DNA from: Stenopsyche tienmushanensis
Lineage: Eukaryota; Arthropoda; Insecta; Trichoptera; Stenopsychidae
NCBI GenBank assembly: GCA_008973525.1
Contig: WACJ01000251.1
Coordinates: 186,001 to 250,000 of the forward strand
Direction: 5' to 3'
Length of the DNA: 64,000 bases
The notes under the pieces were generated by a model. That model saw only the letters and a program-made list of their open reading frames with translations. It was not told where the DNA came from and ran no database searches. Shown here piece by piece: positions 37,910 to 60,079 of this stretch (within the stretch, counting starts at the first letter, position 1; each line of letters starts with the position of its first letter). A program made the position numbers and the translations under genes.

Positions 37910-40540
37910 AAATTTATCCCGATTTTTGGACATATGATCCCAATTTGGGAATAAACACAAACACGGCGCACGCAACTCGATTGATCTCTCCACACTTCCG
38001 GTGTTCATATGGTCATCTTATTAATTAACACATAATTAAATATGGCCGCAACCTAACATAATCAGTGTTTTGATATGGCTGTCAAAAATAACGCAACGAA
38101 ATACCGATATAATTATCAATAAACCGAATTTATTTTGACTTTAAATTCTAAATCGCACGATAATCGCAGATAAACAAACCACATTAAACACGCTAAAAAT
38201 GACCGTTTATATTATTTTATCGATCGATTATTATGATACAAATGGAATACAATATTTACATCATAAATTTCGATCGATGACGACTGGTGATTGGTTAGCG
38301 CATCGACTAAAAAACGTGACAAATTTAAAAATATTACAGTTTTTATTGTAATGCAATCCATTGGATGCATAGATTATAACGAATAACTCTGCGAAAAGTG
38401 CTTCATATCACGCAACTGGGAATTGGATTGTATAGCGAACAGACAGACACACATTTAATGCGATTATACAGAACAATCAAATGCTGTTAAAATATGAATA
38501 AATACATCAACAAATTTTTAATACATCCATCATAATGCATGCTTTTATGTATGATTTCGACCCAAATTTTATTCATTTGAATCAAATATGTTTTGAATCT
38601 AATGAAATTTATCCTGGATGAGCTGATTGATTGTCAATCTTGTTATATGTGCCACATTGGACGAAGTTTGGTTAGAATATCCATTGGTGTAATGAAATGT
38701 AGGATATTTGATATATGATTCGTCAATATTAATAGTATGCAATGTTTAGGCTCATTTCGATGATGCAATATTCTATTTGTGTGCATAAATCCTTTGCTTG
38801 TTATTGTTTTCCATCTGTAGTTGAGCGTTGAGCGTCGTAAAGGTTACCGACCGTAATGAGTTAATATCGTAGTCAAATTTATTGGCGTCACAAATAGTTC
38901 TTATTTACAAACATATTTGTTGATCTCATTTAGGGGTGTTTGAATGGCGTTTGGAAAATAAAACAGATTTATATGATGGATGATCTTGTTGATTATATTC
39001 GCGGATTTAGTGAAGAATCGATGCGTCGATTATCATTCGATTATGTATACATCTGAATGGACTATGCTTGGAGAGCTTTTAAGCTCTGATTTCATGCAAG
39101 CTTTTATATAGTCTATGAGTCAAATACTTGTGCCAGTTTTACGGCGTAGAATTTAAAGCATTCAGTGTATAATGCGTGATTGTTATAAAATCGCACTCGG
39201 CTGCTTAGATTTGCGTAATTTTTGGAGAGTTTGAGAACGGTTGGTTCTATTTGAATTTGTGTTGGGAGTGACTTTGATCGAACTGGATTTGTGTTTGTTT
39301 TACAATAAGGTCAAAAATAATTTACAACAAATGCCATTCGACACGACGATAGGTCGTAAATTTATTAGCCTTTTAGAAAGTGACCCAGTTGTATACAGTT
39401 TTCGATCAAAATTTTATTTATTGCTGCCATATTATTCAGGATGCCTTTTATTAGATATTCGACATTGACTATAGTACATATTAATATTTATAGTTGTGGT
39501 TAATATGGAGTAGAACAAAAATATTGGCACCCAATGCCATGCGTCCACAAATTCATAATTTTCAGCTTATATCGACGACTGCTGTTGATGGTTTAAAAAC
39601 ATATAAGGTCATTATTAGCTTCTTGGCGATAAGCTTGTAGATCTTAAAGATAACAAGGATTTCCCTATTTAGAAAATATTTTTGCACAAATCATAATATA
39701 ATATCGTGTTGATTATCTTTTTCTTCAATATTGTGGATGTAGCAAATACATTTGGATTTAAATTCTTCCAGTTAATCCAATGAGACCCCCCTAATATTGT
39801 GTTTAATAATATAATTTTGAAACAGGATGATGATACTTCTCATTCCTTAATGTTAATATTTTCCAAATGAATATATTTTTTATAAAATTGTACACATACA
39901 TTATTTATTTGTCGTTAATGCTTCTGTAGAAACGCTTAAAATAAAATGTTAATATTGAATGGGAATGTATAATATACACATAGTTTGTAGTTCAACACAT
40001 TATCGACTGCTGAAGCATGATTTCTAAAATAGAATTATTTAATTGGCAAAACTGATTTAACACAATGCATTGGTGAATGATTGTAAATCATTAAGTCCAT
40101 ATTGAATGACTAAAATGAAGCGGGATTGCAAAAATTATATGCAAATAGTAAGAGTGAATCATTACATCGATGGCTAGAATCATTATATCGACAATATTCG
40201 ACGTTTGTTTTGGTTGATTTTCAGCCTAAATCGACAATATTTTTGAATTAATCTCAACCTGAAGGATCTGCCAGTATGAAATGGATTTTAATCGATGTTG
40301 CCTGTTGTCTTTCATGCAATTTATTTATTATTTTGTCATCGATTTCATGTAAAATGCTTGGGCACTCGTTGAAATATTGAGCGATTTTATCCGCACCGAT
40401 TCTCGGAAGGCTCAATGATTCACAAGCAGGCAAACTTTGGCAAAATGTAAATGACGGTATTAACACAATCGTACGATCTTATATTTAAAGACATTCTAAA
40501 TTAGCGAAGGACAGGTTCGAAGCGGGAAGAGATTGATAGT
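37910..40540. other. Unassigned AT-rich sequence, probable intron or 5' flank
   Basis: Lies between the CpG-rich block and the first supported exon of the + strand gene. No coding pattern, element end or known regulatory site is seen. If the CpG block is the promoter, this would be the first intron. Confidence 0.4.
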
Positions 40541-40541
40541 G

Positions 40542-40676
40542 ATGGACGCCGTCGTCCGTCGCGTGCTTCTTCAGCTGCTGAAGAAATGTGTTTTTCGGAA
40601 ACCCGAAGACACTGAAGGATCGAAGCCCGAAGCGCTTATTTATATAACGCTCATCGGCGTATCCGAATATTTTTAG
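40542..40676 (+). CDS. Possible small ORF (44 codons), unproven
   Basis: Starts ATGGACGCCGTCGTCC and ends TATTTTTAG. The GC-rich third positions over the first 20 codons contrast with the surroundings, and the product begins MDAVVRRVLLQLLKKCVFRK. I do not recognise it. It sits 0.3 kb upstream of the + strand gene's first exon. No donor site here joins in phase to the exon at 40,963, so it could be an upstream ORF in a leader or simply chance. Confidence 0.2.
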   Translation: MDAVVRRVLLQLLKKCVFRKPEDTEGSKPEALIYITLIGVSEYF

Positions 40677-40962
40677 ATCGTTGTCCAAAATATGAATATA
40701 TATGTCGGATCACTTAAATGTAGCATTTTGTTCGAATCCGCAATATGATATCATCGAAGGGCGTTCCGGCGATTTACATACCATTATTTTGCTTCCCACG
40801 TGAACTGCATTTTTTGCTCATTGCCATATTTGGTGATGCTATTGCGTTACCGCGTTTCTTGCGAGCATAAAACATAAAATGTCTATTTGTCTAAGATGTC
40901 AGAGGCGCACGTCTCATATTTTCGATGGATAGATTTAAATGTCGCTGTTGTTCGTTTTTCAG

Positions 40963-43224
40963 GTGGAGGCATGCAGGAGCCCTGCAAAGAGCGGGAATGC
41001 GCGGGAGCGAGCCCCACCCTAGACATCGTCAAGACGGAGCCTCCTTCTTGGACACCTGAAGATTTTTTACAGTAATTATATCATTCGCTATGGTCGGCTT
41101 CGATCATCGCGAGCGGAAAATGACGGTGTTCTTTGGATTTTTTCAGATCGACTCTTCACGAAGGCAAAGGAATAATATGTCCGGCGGGCGGAAGCGCAGA
41201 ATCCGGCAAGACGACGCGCGGAAGGCGCAAACAGCAGTGGAAGCTTAAATTCCATCATCAGGCGCTGCCGCCGGAGTACTTGGACCACTACGAGGCGAGC
41301 CTCAACAAGACCAGGCCTCCCATGGCTAATTCCACACCGCCCGCTCCGCAGACCGACCAAACCCAAAATCTCCGCAAGACTGCTTCGGCTTCCGCATCTG
41401 TTCAGACGGATATCAAACCGCCGGCGCTTTACGACCTCAACAATCTGCCCAATGAGTCCATTCACAATTGGCTCCAGAGAATAACGAACATCCAAAATGA
41501 GATACAGAAGAGCAGCGGGGGTGCCGCGGTGGCCGCTGCCCCGTCTGCGGCCGTCGCCGCGACCAGACGCAGACGAACCCCGCCGACCTCTTCCGCGTCG
41601 ACGGCGCCGCCTTCCGCTTCGAAAGTCCTCAACTACAGAGATCTTCCCTACATGGGAGAGATGACCCTCAACAATTCGAAGCCGCGGAGGGGACGCAAGC
41701 CTAAGAAGGCAGACATTTGTCACCTGATATACAAAAATTACGGTACAATATTCCCAGGTACTCCTAGTCATTTAGTAGACGAGAGACTTAGTTCAACTAG
41801 TACAACGTTCGATAAAAACTTTCAAATTAAGCAAGAAAGAATAGAAAAGAGCGACGCCCTCGTCGCTCCGAATAAACAACGCACTGATCTCCAAAATAAA
41901 ATTATATCTAGTTTATTAGAGAAGAGGCTGTCGCAAGAGAGCAAGAAGAATAGGGACAAAGCCAAAAAGAGTAAACACGCACCGGCGGCAGAAGACGAAC
42001 AGACGCCGATGCTGCCTCCGATGTCCGCATCGCCGTCGTCCTCGACGGACATCGAGCCCTTGAATTTGTGCGTGAGAGACTTGAACAATCTTAAGATTAG
42101 ACTGTTGAGGAAGCACGGAAACGTGTATGCCAAGGCTAACATAGTACCTAAGACGGAACCACCGGAGAGGATCGAGAACGACGAAGAGCCCAACTGCGAC
42201 TCGTCCGTCATCGGCGACGTGAATGCGGACGATCCTTCGCCGGATTGCTCAAGTCCGATTCTCAAAATGGACGTTCCGGATTTCAAAAAAGCGCTCCAAG
42301 AGACCACATCGTCCAGCGAGACGATCAGTTCCGCAGAAAAGCCCGAAGGCGAGGGAGACGGCGCGCTTCCCGGTGGTTACGTGTATTGGCCCAACGCCGG
42401 AGTCTTCGTACATCCCCTCGCGCTTCAATCGCAGCTGTTATATTATCAGGGACTGGCCGCCGGAAACTCATACACGCTTCCTCCCGAGCGGAGTCCCGTT
42501 CCTGCGGTGTCAGGAACAGCGACTCCAGCGCCGGAAGCCGAACCGCAGCCCAGTCCGACCGGCAGTTCGGATAGTTCAACGCCTTCGGCCGCGGGAACTC
42601 GCCCCAAGCGGGGCACGGGCCAGGCCGTCGCCCCCGGACAGGCCCCGGCCAAAAGAAAGCGCTCGGCGATCTTCATCCCTCCCGTGGCAGGCGACAGCAG
42701 CACGAGTCCAGCGACCGAAGTTAGCATTTGTAAATTTAAATTCACAGGCGGCGCCCGTCCAAGTCTGCAAGAAAAGAAGATGCTATCGGTGGACTCGGGC
42801 GGAAACTTTAGATATTACAGCGGCACCGGCGACAAAGCGAGCAGGGGATACGAGTTCTTCCCCAGGGAGAGCCTGCAGCAGGCCGGCAGCGGAGGTCCGC
42901 TGACGGCGACTCCTGCGCCCGCGCCTCCGGCTCCTCCCGCCGGGGATCCCGCAAGACGCAAGCGAAAATCCCGCAAATCGCTACAGAGAGAAAAGCTCGA
43001 GCAGACTTTCAAAGAGAAAGGCTTTCTTATACAAACTCAACAGCTGGAATCGGCGGAAGGAGCCACCTTATTGTAAATTTAGACAATTACGGAAATTCAC
43101 CAGATATTTGTTCCGCAGTTGGAAAGACTATCTTCCAGGTGCCATCAACAACGAAGCGGAAGCTGCGCCGTTAGCCGTGCAGCAGCCGCCTCAGACCAAC
43201 ACGAAAGAGAATTCATGGTCATGA
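40963..43224 (+). CDS. Uncharacterised AT-hook-like nuclear protein gene, apparent frame break near the end
   Basis: Two exons are supported, 40,963-41,071 and 41,147-43,076, joined across a 75-nt intron (GTAATT...TTTTTCAG, codon CA|A). From the ATG at 40,971 the product has 676 residues. It is rich in Ser, Pro, Ala and Lys with no membrane segment. By residue, features are VKTE (20-23) and IKQE (about 261-264) SUMO-type sites, a basic AT-hook-like patch PRRGRKPKK (about 213-221) followed by ADICHLIYKNYG, and a CtBP-like EPLNLCVRD (about 337-345). Basic clusters AKRKR and ARRKRKSRK resemble nuclear signals. These point to a chromatin or transcription regulator; that is inference. I do not recognise the family. 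The frame stops at 43,076, yet 51 further coding-looking codons follow in the +1 frame to 43,224. An alternative unspliced N-terminus could start at the in-frame ATG at 40,896. Confidence 0.85.
40971..41071 (+). CDS. First supported coding exon of the + strand nuclear protein gene
   Basis: Preceded by a good pyrimidine-rich acceptor (GTTGTTCGTTTTTCAG, ending 40,962). The ATG at 40,971 has G at -3 and opens MQEPCKERECAGASPTLDIV. The exon must end at 41,071 before GTAATT, because reading on meets a TAA at once. The next exon restores the frame as codon CAA. An upstream leader exon is implied by the acceptor. Confidence 0.75.
41147..43076 (+). CDS. Main coding exon of the + strand nuclear protein gene
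   Basis: A long uninterrupted frame with GC-rich codon usage, following TTTTTTCAG. It begins STLHEGKGIICPAGG. Conserved-looking islands (WKLKFHHQALPPEYLDHYEA, NYRDLPYMGEMTL, KKADICHLIYKNYG, ICKFKFTGGARPSLQEKKML, GFLIQTQQLESAEGA) are separated by Ser/Pro/Ala-rich low-complexity linkers, as expected for a multi-motif regulatory protein. It stops at TAA 43,074-43,076, immediately after the island GFLIQTQQLESAEGAT. Confidence 0.88.
43069..43224 (+). CDS. Out-of-frame C-terminal tail of the same gene
   Basis: Shifting one base forward just after codon ACC (43,065-43,067) gives 51 sense codons and a TGA at 43,222-43,224. The first 20 residues are YCKFRQLRKFTRYLFRSWKD. They are dense in aromatic and basic residues and continue naturally from the conserved-looking AEGAT segment. 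The tail then becomes Ala/Gln/Pro-rich. It looks like true coding sequence displaced by one surplus base (T at 43,068 or 43,069). A sequencing error, a real mutation or +1 frameshifting would all give this picture. Confidence 0.7.
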   Translation, partial: YCKFRQLRKFTRYLFRSWKDYLPGAINNEAEAAPLAVQQPPQTNTKENSWS

Positions 43225-43282
43225 ATTCCAAAAATTGTGCATTTTTAATAGTTATAAATACAAAAAAGACTAAGAACATTAT

Positions 43283-43288
43283 AATAAA
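43283..43288 (+). terminator. Candidate polyadenylation signal
   Basis: AATAAA lies 59 bases after the out-of-frame TGA and 207 after the in-frame TAA. Another AATAAA is at 43,522-43,527. The AT-rich context makes chance matches common, so usage is unproven. Confidence 0.3.
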
Positions 43289-43289
43289 T

Positions 43290-46200
43290 TTAAAATAATA
43301 TATTATACTTAAAAGATTAAAAAAAAAATGTCTACACAGGTTGTGCATTCAAGATTATTTATATTTATTATTGTTGTTATTATAAAAGCGTTTTTTTGTT
43401 TTTTTTTTATAATTTTTTTATTGTGCTATATTTTTGTTAACAAAAGTTGTTTTAAATACACATAATCACACAGAAGTCTTCCTGTATAATTTTAAATTTA
43501 TGAGAATATGAATATTTTTTCAATAAAATATTAATAATATATCTCGAACGACTTTAAAAATAATTTAATAAAATTGATCGTCTTTATTGATTTTTTTGTT
43601 ATTTATGTAAAAAATCAGTTAAAGTGGCATACGAACTATACAACAAATATATTTGGTCGGTTGATATAACAAGAAGCATTGACGGTAATCATTTTTTATT
43701 ATTATATTGCAATTAATATAAAGATCAAATGAATGCGTTTATGTATACTTTTAACATGCTTTAAATGAGCATGTTTTCAAAGACAGATCAGCACTGAAAC
43801 GCCTTCAATCCATCGAATTATAATCAATTCTTATAAATAATAAAAGATCAATATCGAAATTTGCGGAAACCTAAATGTAAATAAATATATAATTAATACC
43901 TTTTTAACTTGACTCATAATCAGGGACCACTTTTGTAAATGTTTAGTTAAGATTCGTGTGTATATTGTGTAATATAATAAAAAATGGATGTAAAATAATA
44001 CTCTTTTCAATACGGATCGACACCAAAGACTTGATTTTATTCATATTAGTTCTTTATAATATTGTTGTATATTAAAATACGTGGATCAACAGGGCGGTTG
44101 TCCATCAATTTAACAGCTTTAATTGTTTCATTTACTTATTAAATTATGAATAATGTGCAATTTGTAAATTGTCAAAATAAAACTATAATACTGAAATATA
44201 TCTTTCATTACCTTTGAGCGTAACGTTGAAATTTGTTTCAAAGTAAATCTTACTAGACAATATCATCATGTAAAAGGAGTATTTTGACTTAAATAATATC
44301 TTATATTAAAATAAAATTATGAAATTTTGAAGTATAATAAAATACTTTTAAGACTAATTGATAAAGGTCCAAATCTTTTGTCGTGCATTGTTAGTTACTC
44401 TACGCTAAGTGCCATATAAATTAAGATTTAGAATTCTAGTTATAATTTTTTAACTCAAGCGGAAGAGATTCAGTATTCTTTTATAGAAATCTATCAAGAG
44501 AATTATATATCTATTAATTATCTAAGGAATGCTGCTTAAGTTTCAGTCATCTTAGCATGAGTTATTCGATGATTTAAGGGAGTATCTTTGGATAATTCAT
44601 AGTAATAAATTGCTTTCATCAGCATTGTTCATCTTAGTAATTTATAGGAAATTGCACATACATATTGATTTATAAAATGTTGTTTAATTGACTCAAATAA
44701 ATAAATAAAACCGAATATTTTATTATAATTTTTATATGATATGCTGTAAAATAATATTTTTTATATTTGAATATAATTCCAAATCAAAGTATTATATATA
44801 CATTATGGTTTTATTGGATGTTATTTAATTATTTGGATGGAGGATTTAAGGATAATAATTATAGTTTGTAGGTTTTTCATATATATATTTCGAGATTTGA
44901 AAATAGTTAAAATTGCATTCATTGGAATGTTATTGTGTACTTAATGGAATGGTGATATTTACACAAAAACCATGAGATTTTATTGAATTATCAGGCATTT
45001 TCATAGTTTATACAAAATGTCATTAAACGCTTACATTGTGTGATTGCATTGGTACGCTTCAAAGCGTCCCGACGATTGAACATGATTGAAATTTGACAAC
45101 ACCTTGCATATCCAAGTATTGGTCCAAGTATTATTAGTGAATACACAATAATAATTGATATAATTTTCCTGATTAAACATTTGGATTTCAAAGATTTTCT
45201 ATTCGCTTAATTATTCATTTTATCGTTTACGAGCATACGTACATCTGATAAATCCACTTCCTACCCGATCGTTTCAAAATAATTTGAATTGATTTGAGTA
45301 ATAGCTCTTTGATAAATGATCATATAAATTTTGATATGTATTTTTAAAAAAATATCTATGGAAATTTAATTTATTGAATTGAAAATATTTTTTTAGAGAG
45401 CGAATATTTCACTCGGCTTGTTTTTAAATTCTAGTTTTAATGATTTTTACTACAGAGAAAATAAATTTCTTACCCTGTATAAAGTATGGTAAGATGGATA
45501 CGTTAAAAAAATTAATTGTATATATTTCTGTATGTTAATATAGTTTAGATCGCCTAATAACGATAAATGATTATGACGATCGTATCTAAAATTGATAAAA
45601 AGGTAATATTTAATGAATTTATTTAAATCGTATTGAAAATACTTCATAACAAATTAATTAATAGAAGCTGCGTAGTAACTATTTATTCTAGAAAACAGGA
45701 TAATCTTTATACCACAATCGTGGCAATCTCACGTTCTTTGACATTCTCGTCATATTTAGCTATCTCAATAACAATGTATTAAACATTTATTCATAATGGA
45801 CAGCAAATGTATAATATTACAGTAGAATATCTCTTGATCAATCCTTGATTAATTGACTCGTTGTGTTAATTAGCATGTCTCGGTAAATGAAAGAAAGACA
45901 ATGCACTCAAACACGTCCAAAGGTGAAAATTGTTGATCTATAATGAGTCCGATAAGAAAAATTCTACTGTAATTATTTCAACATCTTTTCCTTAAAAAAG
46001 TAACTAAAAGCAATCGTTAATCCATCAGCATATTTTCACAAATTGTTCTTTAACATTATATAATTGATTAAAAAAAAATAATCAGATTTATTGTGCATGA
46101 AATTTAAAATTTGTTGCAAGATTTATGATAATCGGTGCTTTAGATGTATCAAACATTTTTAGACCAATTGGTTAAATAAGTTAAATACTGACTCATTAAA

Positions 46201-49200
46201 TTTTGCTTTCAACAGTTCCGTTAACTTTATTTTGATAATTAGTACTGTATTAAGTCATCTAATGGAAGAAGAATGAAAAAATAATATTATTACTATAATT
46301 TAAATCAGAATATACTGCTAAAGTCGTCGGTAAAAGGCCCGTTGAATTAATGAATTAACTATTATATTGATATAAAGACGTGGTAAATAAATAATAGCTA
46401 TATTCCTGTAACTATTAATTATATATTGAAGCAAATTTTGATATTTGCCAAACAAATGCTACTAAATATGCTCATGGTGATAAAAATAACATTTACGATG
46501 TAAATGTAAAATTAAGGGAGCCATTCTAATACGTAGTGAATTATTTATTGTCTTATAAAATTGTAAGAGATTTTTACCTCCCGGGCTTGAAATAAAACAT
46601 AATATTTCATTACCAAATCAGTTTTCATCCGTAAGAACATTATTAAAAACAAATTTATACGTAGATAAATCTAAAATGTCACAAAAATAGTCTCTTACGT
46701 CTATTTGTACAGACTATTTTAATAATGCTTTAAAATCTCTGATTTAAGAAGTAAGTCAAACTTATCCCATTAGAATACTACTAACTTACAATACTTAATC
46801 TATTATTAAAAATGAATAGTAACAAGATAGCAGATAGATTACAATTTTTTAATAATTACAACAATATTTATATATATATATATATTTATGATCACAGTAG
46901 CATAAATTATGAAGTGAGGCACGAAGGAATCTATATCTATTTACTGCGATGCTAGTTTTAAAGCAATTATTGCATCTCAAGGAAAGTGGTTTTAATATTA
47001 ATTTTTTATCCAAAAACCTTAAATTCTTATCTTAATAATGCAAAATTTCAAGTAAATTTATTTGATATACATGCACGAAATTTAACGACGTTAACGATTT
47101 TTGATTGAAACGTAAGATTTATAATTGGAAATATGAACGTCAGTTTTATCACAATCATATAATCCTTTGGATACATTGATTTAGTGTTATTATAATATCC
47201 TTTGAAATTGCCATAATATAAGAAACATATTTAAGATACAAAAATAATAATTTCAAGGAACTTAATAACGATTAAAGTCTTCTGTTGAAAAATATTAATA
47301 ATGTTGTTCATATAGCCGTCGAATAAAACGCATTTTAATAACACAATTAAAACATTTGAGAGAATATGATATGTAGTTATTTAAATGAGAGAACATCTCA
47401 TAATACTAAGAGTAGTTATTTTATACTATCGATATTTACAGTAACATTTCAAAACATTACTTAAATGATCACATAGGCTTTTAATATATAATCAGTAGAC
47501 TACGTTTGTATAAAAATAGTAATATGCTTTAAGAAAATTTTAATAAAAACCATGAATTTATAATATTAATAAATATTTGTAACGTGAAGAATGAGATTAA
47601 AAAAAAGATATCTGACATCTAACCCCCGTCGGAATCATAAAATTGAAATTATAATAGTATTTAATAATTTTTCTATAACTACTATGAGATATCAAAATAT
47701 TTATGAGACCCAAATTAGTGAAGAGATTAAATTTGATTGAAACAATAACGTCAATATTATCGAAATCATCTCATATAGTGCAAATTTCAAAGATGAAAAA
47801 TATATACTAATGTGCTTATCTACATAATATATTTATTCAAATCCTTATATTTCAATAAAGATTAATAAAATGCTGAAGAACACTTGAAAGTTTTAGGTCA
47901 GAATTAGAACTAATTCATAGTTGGTCTCGAGTCTAAGGCAGGTTAAATGTCGAAGCCTAAACATCTAAACATCTATTATGAGAGGGTGTATAAAGTCATC
48001 TAAATTGAGAGTCAATATTAGTGTAATAGTCAAATGTCGAATGTGGCCCCTATATACAAATAGATTAGGATAAAACTTTTAATCAAATTCCAATGTATAT
48101 CATGATATGTGAGCACGTTGAATATCGACGTCGCGACGAATCATTCTAAAGACTCTTTCAAATACAAGACGATTTAACAGTTCATCGAATCGATAGTATC
48201 AATTTAGTCGACGACATAGTTGTATGATTTCGATTGTCAATGTGCTCAAATAAATTACAAATCATCGTGAAGGATTCAGTATTTAAAAATGTAACGAGTT
48301 GAAAAAGACAATTATAAAAAATCGTTCTCCGAAATCAAGTAAAAATTTAATTTATGAAAATTAATCATCTTTATTTTGAATCACAGCTCGCTGTAGATTA
48401 ACAAAAAAATTGTTTTAATTTGTACCCTTTTTCTTCTTTTTATGTATAAAAATACCCTTTGTTATAATTTTCAAAAGTGGACAAAACGAGTTAGATTCCT
48501 GTCTATCAAAAGTTACTTCGATCAGAAGATTTCATGTACAATTTTAACGTGTTCTATCCTAAATTATATATGATTTTTTTAAAATGTAATTTATAACAAT
48601 TCGTAATTTTGTATTAATATATAAACATTGAAAATTAAATCAAAAGAATACGCCTCATTTTATAGGAAAATAGCTCAGTAACGATACGATAACGAGTAAA
48701 AATATCTTTTGCACTTTAAATTTGAGCCAAATTAATTTGTTTATAAGCTTTTAATTTTGGATTAATATAATACTTGTATTATACTTGGTAATTGTTTACA
48801 TTACAATGTAATATTTGTTAAAAGTATAAAAGGAATCATTTTTGAATGCATACTGTGGGCAGATTTAAATTATGTTTGAACATCGATTGAAATTACTGTA
48901 AATATTATATAAAAATGTTAAATATTTAATACGAAGTTACATTTCTGTAATGCCGGATATTTATAGATTTACATTCGAGAGACGTTTTGAATTTAGCATG
49001 TGATATCGTGTTTTTAAAAATCAAGCTCCTAATAAATAATACAAGTCAAATATTTCTTACGTACAATGTTATATTATTTCAATTTTATAGCTATAACTAT
49101 TATAATCATTCGCAAGTATGCAGAAATGTACATGATCGTATGATTATTTTTAATTATAAACATGTCGTATATTCAAGCATGCTTAATCATTTACATAAGC

Positions 49201-50712
49201 GAAATATCAAACCAATTCTGTTGCGTGCATTAGTTTTTTTTTCATTTTTACAATTGTCGTAATTCTATTAACATAGATTTTATGTATATATACTTATATA
49301 CAAATGGACATGCATACGTACATGGAAATCATGCACATGCAGTCGAATACTAAGGGGAAGACAAGAAAGTTTGAGTAAATGAAAATTTCATATACTGCCG
49401 TTCCATAAAATATTCTTAGTACTGAAAAATAAATGTTGATTAACAAATAACAATTCATGATTATTTTCTATATATTATTTAGATTTATGAGATTAAAAAG
49501 TATAAATGTTATTTAAAATTGTCTATATTCATTAACATAATACTGTATTCATAAAAGAAGAAATGAATTGGTCGCTGAAGTAATTTAAAAAATGAAAGCG
49601 TTAGTTTTTATTCAATTGATTGCAAAAATTAGTATTTTAATTTTTTTTTTCAGAAGGTTTCAGCAGATCAATCACTCAAGTTATGAATTATACATCACTT
49701 TAAATCTTATAAATTTTAATAAAAAGAGGATTGATTAAAACGAACAAAGATACAAATTCTAAATCCAAACGGTCAGAAAAGTTAAAATTGGTATAAAAAT
49801 AACACATCATTATCTTCTTATTTTGTGACAATAGCAAATATTATACAATGTTAATATTGCGTCCAATCAAATGAAATTTAATGGCAATTAATAATCCATC
49901 GCATATTTAAGATGCTCTATAAATGTATATTAAAAATAAATAGCGATTATAAAATGCTTTTCATATTTACAGGGTAAATAGATTTACTGTCATTTTTAAA
50001 ATTCATATACTGAAAATAATCATATACTGTCATATTTACAGAAAGAAATGAAAACTGTAAATTTATAATATGGACGAGTAAATTCTTTCATTAAAAATAT
50101 ACTTAAGTAGTCGATGAATTTGAAATACTATAAGAGTATTGAAAAAATAATGCTGTCTTGACATGTTCTATATAATAACTATATATTTGCATAAGAAATT
50201 TAAAAAAAATGTTGGTTAACGAGAACAAATATCAAATATTTCCCTGTAAAAAATTACAGATTTTCATTGAATCAATGAAGACTTATAAGCATTTTACATT
50301 ATTAATTAATTTTAAATATTAACAATAAAAATGCTTAACGTACAGATTATTAACATTCTTAAAATTCACACAAATTCACACCGGCAGTTATCCTTATTGC
50401 TATTTTTAGTGACTAACCGTCAAGTGCTATTCTAATCCATAATAACCATCAGATGGCAATAAGCCTTAATAAAACCTTATGTAAGAAAATGGATTTGTAC
50501 AATAGTAAACTTTTCAATGTCTCGATAGTAAAATTTGATAACTAAAAGTCAACTTAGATTAAAGATGCAATCCATCACTGTTCACTAATTTATATGAATG
50601 TTTCAGAAGTAACAATTTTAAGTTTCATCAACTTAGAGGTCTTCAGAGGCTAGGTGTCAGCCTGTATAGCTTTTTGTCAGTCCCGCTGATTTGTCGGAGA
50701 CGAGAGTTGGCG
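43290..50712. other. Convergent intergenic region, no gene seen
   Basis: Very AT-rich sequence between the ends of the two convergent genes; both 3' untranslated regions must lie in it. Only short frames without motifs occur. A 91-codon + strand frame at 48,987-49,262 is Asn/Leu/Phe-rich and unlike known proteins. A TA microsatellite is at 46,868-46,886. I found no RNA gene or transposon end. Confidence 0.5.

Positions 50713-60079
<9,367 letters not shown>

Noticed and set aside
37594..37954. Overlapping 92- and 104-codon frames in the CpG-rich block
   Set aside because: Frames are open on both strands because of GC-rich composition and CCCTGCAG repeats; the translations are low complexity.
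41088..41771. Long - strand open frame (227 codons) opposite the nuclear protein exon
   Set aside because: It is the antisense image of a GC-rich coding exon; the Arg/Gly/Ser-rich translation has no domain and the + strand frame explains the sequence.
42223..42903. 226-codon + strand frame overlapping the nuclear protein
   Set aside because: Arg/Pro/Ser-rich shadow of the main frame, with no independent start context or motif.
46868..46886. TA repeat as an origin or promoter element
   Set aside because: A simple microsatellite in AT-rich DNA; nothing else supports a function.
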